25,025 nucleotides of DNA from Chara braunii (taxonomy: Eukaryota > Streptophyta > Charophyceae > Charales > Characeae), in contig BFEA01000020.1 of the NCBI GenBank assembly GCA_003427395.1, positions 2,058,627 to 2,083,651 on the forward strand, given 5' to 3'. A program made the translations under genes and the position numbers. Shown here piece by piece: positions 1-9,691 of this stretch. The notes under the pieces are model-generated. The model ran no database searches. It worked only from the letters and a program-made list of their open reading frames with translations, and had not been told where the DNA came from. Position 1 is the stretch's first letter; every line of letters starts with the position of its first letter.

Positions 1-577
1 TGCGACTGCATTGAGTTGGCAGTGCAAACCCATGCAGTCAGCGGTACCGGTCCCAGTCAGTCACAGTCCAGTCAAGCAAGTACCGTGTGGGACTGCGTGC
101 ACCAAGGGCGTGGGAAAGGGGCAGACCAACGAGTTACAGAAGTATAAATCAAGAGGCAGCGACCAGCTATTCATTCATTCCTGCGTAAGCCATGCGGAAG
201 CGTTGCTTGAGCGACTTGTGCGAGGTGGTCTGCAGAGTGCCCGAAGACGAAGTGAGCTGAAGGGATAGTTAGCCATAGCTAGTGAGGGACATCGGCCATA
301 GCCGCCATAGTGGATAGACGAGTGTGTTAGTAGTAGTGTGTGTTTGCGTGTGGGATATCCAGGGTGATCCAGAGTGAGTGAGTGCGAACAGTGGTGTTGG
401 ACAGAGTGATGAGAGTGGGTGGTACAGGCGCTGATGCGCCATAGCCTGTTGAAGCGAGCTTGTATCTGAACTGTGTTTTCGACTTCCATATCTCTGAGCT
501 TCGAGCGGGCGCTGTGCGCCAGTGTGATTCACCATCTGTTTGCACGAGTGCGAACTGGAGAAGAAAGCGAGTCTGAT
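1..577. other. unassigned repeat-like DNA with a TATA-like motif
   Basis: I recognise no gene here. The stretch is GT/GA-rich on the plus strand and holds TATAAA at 143-148. It also has two copies of the octamer CCATAGCC (296-303 and 439-446), which recurs in the LTRs and in the terminal minisatellite of this window, so this may be leader or LTR material of a related element cut by the window edge. Short open frames on both strands have no recognisable domain and low-complexity composition. The TATA-like motif alone is weak evidence for a promoter. Confidence 0.3.
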
Positions 578-880
578 TGCAAAAACTATAATGAATCTTC
601 TACTAAAAACTGGATCCATACAAGCCCTACATTTTTCCTTTCTGCAAGTGCTGATGAGTGGATCGAGGCCCTTAGGGCCACTGCACGCACGTAAGAAAAG
701 GAAAAACAAAAAAGAGAGACAGTTACTGTATGTGCAAAACTAGAATGAATATTCTCCTAGAAACTGGAACCATACAAGCCATTCGTTTTTCTTTTCTGCA
801 AGTGCTGATGAGTGGAGCGAGGCCCTTAGGGCCACTGCACGTAAGAAAAGGGGGAAAAAAAAAACGAGACAACTACTGGA
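578..880. repeat. tandem direct duplication, period about 154 bp
   Basis: Copy 1 (578-729) and copy 2 (733-880) share long blocks, including TGCAAGTGCTGATGAGTGGA at 643 and again at 797. Both also carry the small palindrome GGCCCTTAGGGCC. The copies differ by scattered substitutions and short indels in A-runs, so the duplication is not recent. Short open frames cross both copies, but I see no protein family in them. Confidence 0.8.
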
Positions 881-2112
881 GTGTTTGTAGTAAGTTCGTA
901 ACCCATAACTCTTGGAACACAGACGTGAATCCGAATCCTGGATATATTGCTGGCCTACTCGAGGTCTTCCAGCAGTCCAATGGACAACCTTCCAAAAGCA
1001 CGGAAACCCTGCTAATTACTTGCAGGGTACTTTTTGGAAAGGAGAATATAACCAATGAGTACTCCGAAGAGGCCCCAAAATATTCTCTTTCTGCGCACTT
1101 ACCCTTTTTAAAAGGGAGGGACACTTATGGGTACCACGGCCTACCCTTTCTGATTTTTTTATTATTATTATTTTCTAAATGCGCCGCATCACGTGCGTGC
1201 GCACGTGTGCGCATGCGCTGTGAGGCGCACATGCGCAACTTGCGCGCACGTGATGTGCCGCATGTATGAATCAAAATGATCAAATGAGCAAAATAACTCC
1301 AAATTACCTGGGGGCCGTCGGTCCAACGATAATACCTCAAGGCTGTTACCCTTTTTAAAAAAAAAAAGAAATGACAAAAAGCAGTAGTGGGTTACTTGTC
1401 CTGACCCTTGCAACATTTAATAGTGATTACCTCGTTACCTGTTGAACATCATCCATGGTTTTGATTGGGCTGTGCAAAATGGGACCTCCAGACGCTAGTT
1501 GGGATGCACAATCCAGGAGAGCTGCTTTCACTTCCAACTGGACTTTTCCATAGGCTTTTCTAGGTATCGGAGGAGGACGAGGATAAATGTTGGTGACGCC
1601 AGTGAAATGCGCTATAACTTCCCTCAGAACTGCCAGCAAAATAGAGGAATGCAAAATTACACAATGTTAGATTCTTTTGGTAGACAAATTGAAAGTTCGA
1701 ATGTCAAACGTTCAAACAGGGTTGTGTCGCATGCCCAGAAGCATAAGTGGAGCATGGCAGTCCAAGAACCGACCGAAGGAGAATGAGCAAAAGCAATGCA
1801 GCGGAAGACTGATCACACAGATCTGACTCACATGACTTGGACTGCACACACATCTATTATCATCACATGAGAGAGGGGCAGTGCCACGCACACAGAAGAG
1901 AGGCACCTCGCCGATACTCATACACGGACAAAGGAGGATGACAAGAGACAAAGGGGGAAGAAAGGGGAAACGTCAACGCAATAGTCCCACGAATGAATAG
2001 TCTCCATCAATAGCCCCAAAGTGAATAGTCTCCGCTGATATACCCTGAGGTCTTAGTCTGATACAATGTCTGAATCGGGACAGTCACCCAATGTCACCAA
2101 GTCTCAACTCTC

Positions 2113-2116
<4 letters not shown>
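881..2116. other. intergenic stretch without a recognisable gene
   Basis: Apart from the hairpin at 1179-1263 I see nothing assignable here. There is an ATT-run near 1160, an A-run near 1358, and a short internal repeat of GAATAGTCTCC around 1996-2035. Open frames of up to about 180 codons are composed of low-complexity or unrelated sequence and show no domain. Confidence 0.4.
1179..1263. repeat. 85-bp imperfect palindrome (GC-rich hairpin) with three CACGTG boxes
   Basis: Arm 1 (1179-1218) and arm 2 (1225-1263) are imperfect reverse complements around the loop TGTGAG. Both outer ends read ATGCG/CGCAT. The arms are rich in alternating purine-pyrimidine CpG/TpG steps. CACGTG (G-box core) occurs at 1190-1195, 1202-1207 and 1247-1252. 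It could be a foldback or MITE-like element, a cruciform-prone site or a bHLH/bZIP binding cluster. The sequence does not decide between these. Confidence 0.75.
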
Positions 2117-2186
<70 letters not shown>

Positions 2187-2187
2187 N

Positions 2188-2247
<60 letters not shown>
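2117..2247. repeat. compound microsatellite (CT)n-N-(CA)n
   Basis: A pure CT run (about 2117-2186) meets a pure CA run (2188-2247) at a single ambiguous base N at 2187. The N at the junction suggests the assembler closed a gap in simple repeat, so the true length is uncertain. Open frames through this tract are artefacts of the repeat. Confidence 0.95.
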
Positions 2248-2251
<4 letters not shown>

Positions 2252-2899
2252 GAAGAAGAAGAAGCATCAAAGGGAGGGAGGATGTAACAAGGCGGAGACA
2301 GGGCAGCGAGGCTGGGAGAGGGAGGGAGAGTGAGAGCACACACACACGCTCACTCAACTCGACGCAGACTCGACACAACTCGACAGACGCAGACACAAAG
2401 TGGCAAAGTCGCGAAGTCGCAGTCTTGGATTCCTGAACACAATGTTGAAGCATGGTCACACTGAACACAAGCTATGAGGCTGAAAACTGGTTGCCCGTAC
2501 TGGGCTTGAGTCCGGTCTTAAGTACCGGACTCAAGTTCAGTCCCAAGGCCAGAAGTGCAAATTGCCTCAGGGCTGAACTGAAAATCGAAGGTCTGAGCCT
2601 GGGCGCCCGAATGCCGGATGGCGCCAAGTATCGAAATCCGAAAGTGCCAAAAGAGGAATTTGAGAACGGGCACCAACTGCAGAGGGCGCCAACAGTCGGG
2701 GGCCTGAAAACAGAGACCCAAAAATGAAATAGCAGCCTGGCGGGTGGTAACCAGCGGGCCAGGGATCGAGCCCTGGCTGAGTCCATAGCACTATCCCCCC
2801 CCCCTCTGGAAGGCAACGTCCCGGCTGCCAAAGACCTGATGAACAACCGTGAAGGACGGGATGGGGCCAATGACTGGTCAGAAAGGAAAGGGGGAGTAA
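2248..2899. other. unassigned stretch, purine-rich then GC-rich
   Basis: No gene is recognisable. The first part (2255-2345) is purine-rich. It is followed by a CGACAC-rich segment (2355-2400), a perfect 12-bp inverted repeat at 2505-2535, and an 11-base C-run near 2796. Open frames on both strands here have no domain. Confidence 0.35.
2505..2535. repeat. perfect 12-bp inverted repeat
   Basis: CTTGAGTCCGGT (2505-2516) and ACCGGACTCAAG (2524-2535) are exact reverse complements around the 7-base spacer CTTAAGT. A hairpin or a dimeric protein site is possible. There is no promoter or gene beside it to say which. Confidence 0.8.
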
Positions 2900-3235
2900 T
2901 GCAAGTATCAGGGTAATCTTACTGATGTTCTAGAAGTGTGAAGGCATCAATGTTTAGGTAACAGGGTAGTTGAGGTGCTACAAGGTTGAAGTAACAGGTA
3001 ACAGGGCAATACTATTGATGTTCTACGGGGATGAGGGAATCAATGCTCAAGTAACAGGGTAATCCTATTCTGGTTCTACAAGGGTGAGGGTAGCAATGTT
3101 TAGGTAACAGGGTAGTCCTATTGAAGTTCTACAGGGTTGAGGGTAGCAATGTTCAAGTAACAGGGTGATCCTATTGAGGTTCTACAAGTAACAGGGCAGT
3201 CCTATTGATGTTCTACAAGGTTATAGGTTGTCAGG
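2900..3235. repeat. 53-bp minisatellite
   Basis: The marker (A/T)CAGGG begins at 2908, 2961, 3001, 3054, 3107, 3160 and 3191. Four intervals are exactly 53 bp; the irregular ones (40 and 31) are partial units. Each unit holds a core like AGTAACAGGGTAATCCTATT followed by a GTTCTACAAGG block and GGTAGCAATGTT. Units differ by point changes, so this is an ageing array. Confidence 0.85.
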
Positions 3236-3911
3236 TTTGAGAAAAAGAAAAAGAAAAATAGTTTGTTCAATGCTCAAGGGCTGGGGTGTCTGAGGAATCT
3301 GGGGAGAACAAAGTCTCAGGTCTGTAACAGAGTGTCAAAATGCGAAAAATGTCTTGAGGAAGGTCTTCGGAGGTCTTGATCAGATCCAGGATAGATGAGA
3401 GAACCGGTCTTTGGCAGCTGCAACAGGTAGTTGTCGAATGTCCAAGCTGCGGGAAAGTGAAGTAGGAGTACAAGTGTCCAAAGTCCAAGTGCTGGAGTGC
3501 GTCCGGTTCATGAACTGCAAGGAGGTCTGATCCCGTAGCAAGGAAATTGCAGACTGATGCAGAGGTCCTGATCACATGTCGCTGCTCCAGTACAAGGAAA
3601 CAGCATGGTGGCCAAACCAGCTGCATTATCTTCATGATCATGAGGCAGCAGGCCATCGTCCTCGTGCGCTTGCCAAAAGATCCTTTTATCGCCGGCATCA
3701 CAGAGGTCCACAACCATTGGTCAAGAGAGACAGAGAGTGTGGCAGAGGACAGATGGGAAGGACTTGAGCTGAGGCAACGGCGGATCAGACAGCGAGAGAT
3801 CAAGATCAAGGGTAGGGGTTAGGCTGGGTTCAGGGGTGGTCTGTGTAGAGTAGGTATGTACAGGTCGAGGCATAGGCAAGTAGATAGCTATGAGACAGGG
3901 TGGGTACGATC
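3236..3911. other. 3' flank of the minus-strand retroelement; no LTR recognised
   Basis: This lies just beyond the chromodomain stop of the minus-strand element, where a polypurine tract and 3' LTR would be expected. I find no clear polypurine tract on the coding strand and no sequence matching the other LTRs in the window. A minus-strand open frame of 180 codons (3267-3809) and a plus-strand one of 91 codons (3547-3822) overlap each other and show no known domain. It may be 3' UTR or a decayed LTR. Confidence 0.35.
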
Positions 3912-4435
3912 TTAGGCACAGACGAGTTTCATGGTGTTCTTTAGATTTGCAAGGGGTTCCCATGTTGATTCTTCTAGGTATCCTGTCCATTTTACTTTGT
4001 ATCATGTGATAGACTCGGGGTGGTTGGATACTTGAGTTGTTCTACGGCCGATGATTGACTCCACAGAGAATTCAGGACCGGTGGGAAGCATGATAGGTGC
4101 TGGACGAGGATGAGGGCGATCAGAGAACTGAGGAGGTGATTCGTGAATTCTTTCAAGTATTCTACATGGAAGACAGGATGGACGCGGTTCATGTCAGGAG
4201 GGAGTTCGAGCTTGTAATTTACAGCAGATGTTTTTTCAATGATGGGGAATGGACCGAGCCACTTGTTCGAGAGTTTCTTGGACAAGCCTTGTTCGGGATC
4301 AAAGCGTTTGTCAGAGAGCCAGACTTTGTCCCCAACATGGAAAGTGACGTCACGACGATGTTTGTTCGTTTGCTTGGCTTGTTGTTCCCAAGTTCGTTGA
4401 ATAGATTCGGTGGCTTCTCTTAGAAGGCGGTTCAT
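3912..4435 (-). pseudogene. Integrase C-terminus and chromodomain, split between two frames
   Basis: The first part (4435 to about 4155) reads as the integrase C-terminal domain: VGDKVWLSDKRF, KLSNKWLGPFPI and VHPVFHVEYLKEF. After a frame change, another minus-strand frame at 4073-3915 reads EFSVESIIGRR, then YKVKWTGY, ESTWEPLANL and KNTMKLV. That is the order of a chromodomain, including the aromatic and WEP landmarks. A TGA at 4004-4002 sits just before YKVKW, and the domain ends at TAA 3914-3912. Chromodomains of chromoviruses steer integration towards marked chromatin; here the domain cannot be made intact. Confidence 0.85.
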
Positions 4436-5423
4436 TGTGGCAACCCATTCATTGAGAGAGGGGCAGGGAGTGGATGGGTTGAGTGCAAGGGGAGTAAGAA
4501 GTCGGAGGGCAAGCGAGGATGGTAGCCAAGGTCGAGGTAGAAAGGAGACATGCGAGTGGAGGGGCAGACAACGTTGTTGTAGGCGATCTCAGCATCGGAG
4601 AGGAGTTGGTCCCAGTCGTGCTGATGGGGATAACAATACTTTTGGAGGATGCATTGGAGAGTATCATTCATCTTCTCTATCTGGCCATCAGTCTGAGGGT
4701 GGAAGGCGGTGTTGTACTTTAGGGTGGTCCCGTATTCCTTGACGAGGTTTCTCTAGAACTATGAGAGGAATTGGGAATCACAATCACTGATGATGTTTTC
4801 GGGGAGACCGTGATGACGGGTGACGTGGTCGAAGAAGAGTTTGGCGATGTCCTTGGCTTGGCAGGTGGTGGTGCAAGGGATGGACAGGGCGCGCTTGGTA
4901 AGGCGGCAGACAATGACATAGATGCAATCGTGACCATGGTCGGTCGTGGGGAGACCACAAACGAAGTCCATGGAGGCAGATTGCCAGTGGTGGGAAAGAC
5001 TGGAGTTTGCCAGCCTTAGCTTGGTTGGAGGGATTGACGGCTTGGCAAGTAGGCCAAGAACGGATGTAGGCTTTGACGTCGGCAAGGAGCGAGGGCCGGT
5101 AGAGGTAACGGGATATATTGTCAAAGGTTTTCTGGAAACCGAGGGGTCCGACAGTCTTGGAGTCGTGGTGTTCAGCCAAGAACTGGGTACGGAGACCACG
5201 GACGAAAGGGTTTGCAAAGGCGGCGAGTTCCTTTGGTGTCGATGTAGAGGAGATGGTCGATGAGGAAGTACTCAGGGACAATGTCAAGGGCGCGAAGTTT
5301 GGTGTAGGTAGGGGCGAAGTCGGGGCAGGAGGCGTAGCCATGGATAAGGCGATGTTGGAGAGATTGGGGGAGGTCGAGATGCTACATGGCAGCGAAGACT
5401 TTCTCAGGGGGCTTGTGATCGGG
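4432..5423 (-). pseudogene. Integrase pseudogene (zinc-binding and DDE core)
   Basis: A linker (LIDHLLYIDTKGTRRLC) is followed by the N-terminal zinc region FLAEHHDSKTVGPLGFQKT...RSWPTCQ. One His of HHCC is replaced (GPLG for the usual GHLG) and one Cys is Trp. After a frame change comes the catalytic core: SMDFVCGLP (first Asp), HHGLPENIISDCDSQF (second Asp) and HPQTDGQIE (Glu codon at 4677-4675). TAG stops at 4761-4759 and 4755-4753 lie between the second Asp and the Glu, and there is another TAG in the linker. The N-terminus and core need three frames to read through. Integrase would insert cDNA into chromosomal DNA. Confidence 0.88.
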
Positions 5424-5931
5424 TCAGCGAGAGAGGGCATCGACAACACGATTGGTCTTGCCGGGAGTATGGCAGATGGTGAAGGTAAATTGGGCGAGAA
5501 AGTCCAACCAGCAGGCCCGACGAGGGGTGATGTCCTTTTCGGTGAGGATACTGGAGACGGCGGTGTTGTCGATGCGAATGGTAAAGTACTGGCCATTGAG
5601 GTAAGGGCTCCAGACTTTAAGGGCATAGATGACAGCGAGGAGTTCCTTCTCATTGGAGGGATAGTTCATCTCAGCAATGATGAGCTTCTTACTCGCGAAT
5701 GTGATAGGGTACTCATCGGGAGGTGCTTAGGATCGCGTGGGGGAATCTTTGATAGTGGGGGGGTCGCGAGGGAAATGTTGGGATAGAACGACACCAAGGG
5801 CGAAGTCCAAAGCGTCCGTGGTGACGCAGAAGTGGCGAGAAGGGTCGGCGATCTTGAGAACAGGGGTAGTAGTGATGAGGTGTTTGAGTTTGTCGAAAAC
5901 GGCTTGGCGGCATTCAGTCCATGTGAAGGAC
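5424..5931 (-). pseudogene. RNase H pseudogene of the minus-strand element
   Basis: Downstream of the duplicated RT segment, one frame reads FTWTECRQAVFDKLK, then FCVTTDALDFALGVVLSQ, the start of gypsy RNase H with its first catalytic Asp position. An in-frame TAA follows at 5729-5727. The frame then resumes with SNEKELLAVIYALKVW (the catalytic Glu region), IRIDNTAV (catalytic Asp) and HTPGKTNRVVDALSR, where the chain ends at a TGA (5426-5424). In intact elements the reading continues into integrase. RNase H degrades the RNA strand of the RNA-DNA hybrid during cDNA synthesis. Confidence 0.88.
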
Positions 5932-6515
5932 TCGGTAGCGCGGATGAGCTCATGGAATGGATAGGCGGTGTCAGAGAAGTTTTGGATGAAGGGGCGGTAG
6001 TAGTTAGCGAGTCCAATGAATGACCGAAGTTGGAGCAAGGTGGTGGGAGGTGGGAACTCGACGAGAGCGGCGACCTTCGAGGGGTCCATGTGGATACCGT
6101 CAACAGAGACAATGTAGCCAAGGTAGTCCACGCTCGAGGCAGCAAAAGTGCATTTGCTAAGCTTAGAGTAGAACTTTTGCTCGCGGAGAATGGAAAGTAC
6201 CTTGTCGATGTGCCGAAGGTAGGACTCGGTAGCGCTGGTGAGCGAGTGGATAGGCGGTGTTAGAGAAGTTTTGGATGAAGGGGCGGTAGTAGTTAGCGAG
6301 TCCAATGAATGACCGAAGTTGGAGCAAGGTGGTGGGAGGTGGGAACTCGACGAGAGCAGCGACCTTCGAGGGGTCCATGTGCATACCGTCAGCAGAGACA
6401 ATGTAGCCAAGGTAGTCCATGCTCGAGGCGGCAAAAGTGCATTCGCTAAGCTTAGCGTAGAACTTTTGCTCAAGGAGAATGGGAAGTACCTTCTCGATGC
6501 GCCGAAGGTGGGACT
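5931..6515. repeat. 289-bp tandem duplication within the RT thumb/connection region
   Basis: Sequence 5959-6226 is repeated at 6248-6515 with a constant offset of 289 bp and only scattered mismatches. Both copies encode, on the minus strand, the segment after YLDD that includes KFY(A/S)KLS(E/K)CTFAASS, YLGYIVS, MDPSKVAALVEF and LRSFIGLANYYRPFIQNFS. The copies lie in different frames because 289 is not a multiple of three. On the minus strand, copies start at similar AGTCC(C/T)ACCTTCGGC sequences, suggesting slippage or template switching at microhomology. Confidence 0.95.
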
Positions 6516-6527
6516 GAAGACAAGGAC

Positions 6528-7130
6528 GTCGTCGAGGTAGATCACGACACAAACTTCGAGGAGATCGCGGAAGATGTGGTTCATGGTGGACTGGAAGGTC
6601 ACTGGGGCATTTGTGAGGCCGGAAGGCATCACTAGGAACTCGTAATGCCCGAAGCGAGAGCGGAGGGCGGTCTTATGGGGTATCTTCCTCGCGAATACGG
6701 AACTGGTGGAAGCCACTGCGGAGGTCAATTTTGGTGAAGTATTTGGCTCCGTGGAGGCGATCAAGAAGTTCAAATATCTGGGGGAATTGATACTTGTTAT
6801 TGATCGTGCTCCGGTTCAAGGCGCGGTAGTCTGTGCACATGCAGAGCTCCGAGGTGCAGCCCTTTTTTACGGAGAGGCCGCTGGTTCCGAAGGGGGATGA
6901 GCTAGGCTTAATGAATCCTTTTTCAAGGAGTTCATTGAGTTGGTGCTTCATCTCTTCGGCCTCGGGGACAAAGAGTTGGTACGGAGGGTGGCAAGGAGGG
7001 GAATGGCCGGGTTTGAGATCGATGGTGTGAGATACACCGTGATCGGGCGGCAAGCCGACAGGCAAGGACTCGGGGAAGGCGTCCTTGAATTCTGAGAGGA
7101 GAGAGGTGACGCGAGGGTCGGTATGGGGGG
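6528..7130 (-). pseudogene. Reverse transcriptase pseudogene, N-terminal and palm part
   Basis: Reading down from about 7130, the segment has the gypsy RT landmarks in order: LPPDHGVSHTIDLKPG, the LLEKGFIKPSSSPFG motif, MCTDYRALN, KYFTKIDLRSGFHQ, FGHYEFLVMPSGLTNAP, and the catalytic YLDD at 6539-6528. The two aspartates of YLDD and that of KIDL, which bind metal, are present. Two single-base frame changes break it: one at a G7 run (7125-7131 on the plus strand) and one at a G4 run (6677-6680). Each looks like one extra base in a homopolymer. RT copies element RNA into cDNA within the particle. Confidence 0.9.
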
Positions 7131-7491
7131 GCTTGGTCAGGTTTGTCCGTTGGAATCAAGTTCTCAGGATGCTCACGGTCGATGACAAGGCAATAGTAGG
7201 TGGAGTCAAGGTGTTGGCAAGACATGTGGAGGATTTGGTGGGAGGAGACGGGGGGTGGGGTGGTAGGGGGAAGAATGTAAGGGATGTCAAGGGTAGAGTT
7301 TGGAGTAGAAGAGAGGCAGGCGAAAGAGGGGCAGAAAGAGTAGGGGATGTAGCGATCAATCCAGATAGTTCCCAAGATGACATCGCGCATGAGGTGCATG
7401 GTGTCGAAGGAGATCTGATTGCGGAGGGAGCCGACAGTCATGGTGACCTCGGGAACTGTGCGATCGACGATGACTGTCGAGTCCTTGTTCC

Positions 7492-7978
7492 CTAAGCGAA
7501 TGGTGATCGGGGAGTCGTAGAGACGTCGGTAATGAAGTTGTCGTTAGCCCTGCCATCGAGGAGGGCCCGTAACTTAACTGTCGATGCGCCGAGGGAGATG
7601 GATATGAACTTGAGCGGGAACTGGGCGGTTCCGGCACAAATGGTGGAGATCATGTTGATGAGGCGACGTTGTTCGGTGCCTAGTCTAACAAGCCGGTCAT
7701 GCCGCGCTTGTTCCTCAACAACATCGGAGAAGGTGATGTGAGAGGGATTAGGGAGAAGGGTAGAGTAACACGTGTCAGTGATGAACTCGACCGGCGGGGT
7801 GAGAGACATCGTCGGGAGGGGGGCAGGCGGAGTAAACTGCGACGCCGGAGTGTCATCCGGTGGGGTATGTGTCACCGGAGGTGGGGGTGGCAGACGGATT
7901 GTCGATGCCAATAGAGGGGCCGGTTGACTAGTTGTCAATGTCAGGGCGTGGTCGCAAGAGGCAAGGGGACAGTGTTCA
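7492..7978 (-). pseudogene. Aspartic protease pseudogene, altered active site
   Basis: This frame overlaps the end of gag and lies one base ahead of it (a +1 relation). It runs on to a TAG stop at 7492. The retropepsin region reads LKFISISLG...LLDGRANDNFI at about 7630-7531. The family motif is D-[ST]-G-[AS]; here the aspartate is followed by G-R-A, so the catalytic loop is damaged. Past this point homology continues in another frame, with an ILGTIWI segment near 7370-7345. That matches the usual D-[IV]-[IL]-LG-x-x-W strand downstream of gypsy proteases. The enzyme would have cut the Gag-Pol polyprotein. Confidence 0.75.
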
Positions 7979-9691
7979 TGTGTGGGAGGGTCCCGATGTT
8001 GTGGATGGTGGGGTGGCGGATACGACGGGCCGAGGTCTTGTGGAGCGGGGAGCCTGTCGAGTGAACTGGCTAGCGTTGGGGCAGCTGGTTTGCTGGTGGC
8101 CCAACTGACGACACCGGAAACAGCCATCGTTGGGTTGGAGGTAGGCACGTTCCTCCCGGGTGAGCATCGTTAAGCGAGGGGGCGAGGTGGAAGAAGATAG
8201 GCGAGCCTGGCGGTTCTCGTGCTCCATCCTGAGGAGATGGATGGTGTTGACTTCCTCCTGGGTGAAAGATGGGGGGTCTGTAGAAGTGGACTCGGTATCG
8301 AGGTCGGGTGTGGAGAACTCATCCGACATCGTGGTGGTGAGGGTGTCGTCGGAAGCAATGTTGTGGAAGAAACGTGTTCGGGAAGGGACGAAGGGGATGG
8401 CGGCATTGTGAGTTAAAAGGAGACTGTCGATTTGGAGAATGCGGAAGAGAAGATCGGATAAGGTTGTGGTGGCCTCATGGACGAGGACGGCGGTGATTTC
8501 ACGGTTGGAGACCCGCTTGAGGTGGGAGATGAAAGTGTCATCGACGATCAGGTGGACGGGAATATGTTGTCGTAGTGAGCGGACATATTGGACGTAGTGG
8601 TCGGTGGGGTCATTTTGGCGAAGGCGGCAGAATTGGTCGATGTAATCATCGATGGTCTTTTGAGGGCGAAAGGTGGTTGTGATCAGCGTAGTCCACTCGA
8701 GGAAGGAGTGCGAGGGCTGGCCGTTGAGTTGGCCGCTGGCAACTTCGGTGAGCCACCAGCGGGCGGTGTTGGCGAGGAGTCGTGTACCGGCTATGGGTAG
8801 CCAGTGGATGACGGGGACGGTGTGGAGATAGAAATCTTGTCAGAGTTGGGTGAGAAAGAGAGTTACATCCTCATTGGGGTTACCGAAAAAGGTTGGAATG
8901 TCGTGGGTCTGGAATGTGCGGGGGATTTCGCCATAACTAGGGACGTGGGTAGCGAGTGCGTTGAAGTCGACGGTGGGTGAGGCATCAACGAGGCGGGTGA
9001 AGTCATGTTGGGGGTTTGTTGGGAGGAGGGCATTTGGGGGATGTTGGGGGAGGGTGGGGTGTGACATGGCGGTGACCTGGGAGTGAGTGGCCATCTGGAG
9101 GGAGGTGACGATGGATGAGGTAGAGATGGGTTGTGAGAGGGGAGGTGTGGGTAAGGATTGGGTGTCGAGGGCAAGGTGCGGCAATTGGGCAATCAGAGGG
9201 GTGGAGGAGGGAGGAGGTGGGTGGGACACGCCGGTGGTGGCCATTGGCATGGGGGTGGTAGAGATTGGGGTGGCGGATGGACCAGCGGTGGAAGTGGAGA
9301 TAGAAGCGGTGGAGGAGGGAGTGGCGGATGGACCCGTGGTGGAAGTGGAGGTAGAAGAGGTGGAGGTGGGAGTGGGAGTGAGGAGAGGAGGACGTGGGGG
9401 CAGACTAGAACCCAATGTGGAAGTGGGAATCGTGGTAGTGACCACTTGGATGGAAGGGGTCGATGTTTGTGCCATGTCATCTATCCGGCTGGAGAGGCCG
9501 GAGATGGAGGTGGCGAAGGAGGATTGGAGGGCACAAATGGTGTCTTGCATGGATTGCATCATGGTGAGTAGGGAGATGTTGGTGGGGGTGGCTTCAGGTG
9601 CGGGTTGTTCTGCTGTGAAGTCACAAAGCAGGCTGTCTACGGATGCGGTGTCAATGACGCTCATGTTGATGGTTGAGGAACCGTCCGCCAT
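7976..9691 (-). pseudogene. gag: Gag (capsid-nucleocapsid) pseudogene of the minus-strand element
   Basis: One frame is open from ATG at 9691 to TGA at 7976 (about 571 codons) except for a single in-frame TGA at 8842-8840. The N-terminal third is rich in Ser, Thr and Pro. The middle, after the stop, reads as a retrotransposon Gag domain, with WWLTEV, FLEWTTLITTTF and the FCRLRQ region. Near the C-terminus is a zinc knuckle, CFRCRQLGHQQTSC (CX2CX4HX4C, about 8115-8075), that binds RNA. Gag forms the virus-like particle and packages genomic RNA. The stop may be a CGA-to-TGA change, but that is inferred. The protease frame overlaps its 3' end. Confidence 0.85.

Larger units (their letters stand above)
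3912..9691 (-). mobile_element. decayed Ty3/gypsy chromovirus body, minus strand
   Basis: Reading on the minus strand, the domains come in canonical Ty3/gypsy order: Gag with a CCHC zinc knuckle, aspartic protease, reverse transcriptase with YLDD, RNase H, integrase with an HHCC-like region and DDE core, and a C-terminal chromodomain. Integrase after RT/RNase H separates it from Ty1/copia. The chromodomain places it among chromoviruses. It is non-functional: in-frame stops occur in gag, RNase H, the RNase H-integrase linker, integrase and the chromodomain. There are about eight frame changes and a 289-bp duplication. Neither flanking LTR was identified. The upstream end is bounded by an AT-rich tract. 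Confidence 0.93.

Noticed and set aside
909-950. DVNPNPG peptide resembling 2A-like motifs of some LINE elements
   Set aside because: The final residue of the motif is not Pro (G-Y follows), and no endonuclease or RT domain lies nearby.
2094-2468. Minus-strand frames with Cys-Val and Glu-Arg runs
   Set aside because: They are translations of the CA and CT microsatellites.
2759-2776. tRNA-like B box and T-arm (CCAGGGATCGAGCCCTGG)
   Set aside because: The loop length and the T54 position do not fit a tRNA T-arm, no A box lies at the right distance, and the match may simply reflect a palindrome.
3052-3063. TAACAGGGTAAT resembling the I-SceI homing site
   Set aside because: Only the last 12 of the 18 bases match, and it is one variant of a minisatellite unit, so coincidence is likely.
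3508-3717. 69-codon minus-strand frame rich in Asp/His/Glu
   Set aside because: It overlaps a longer frame on the same strand and shows no domain; nothing suggests translation.
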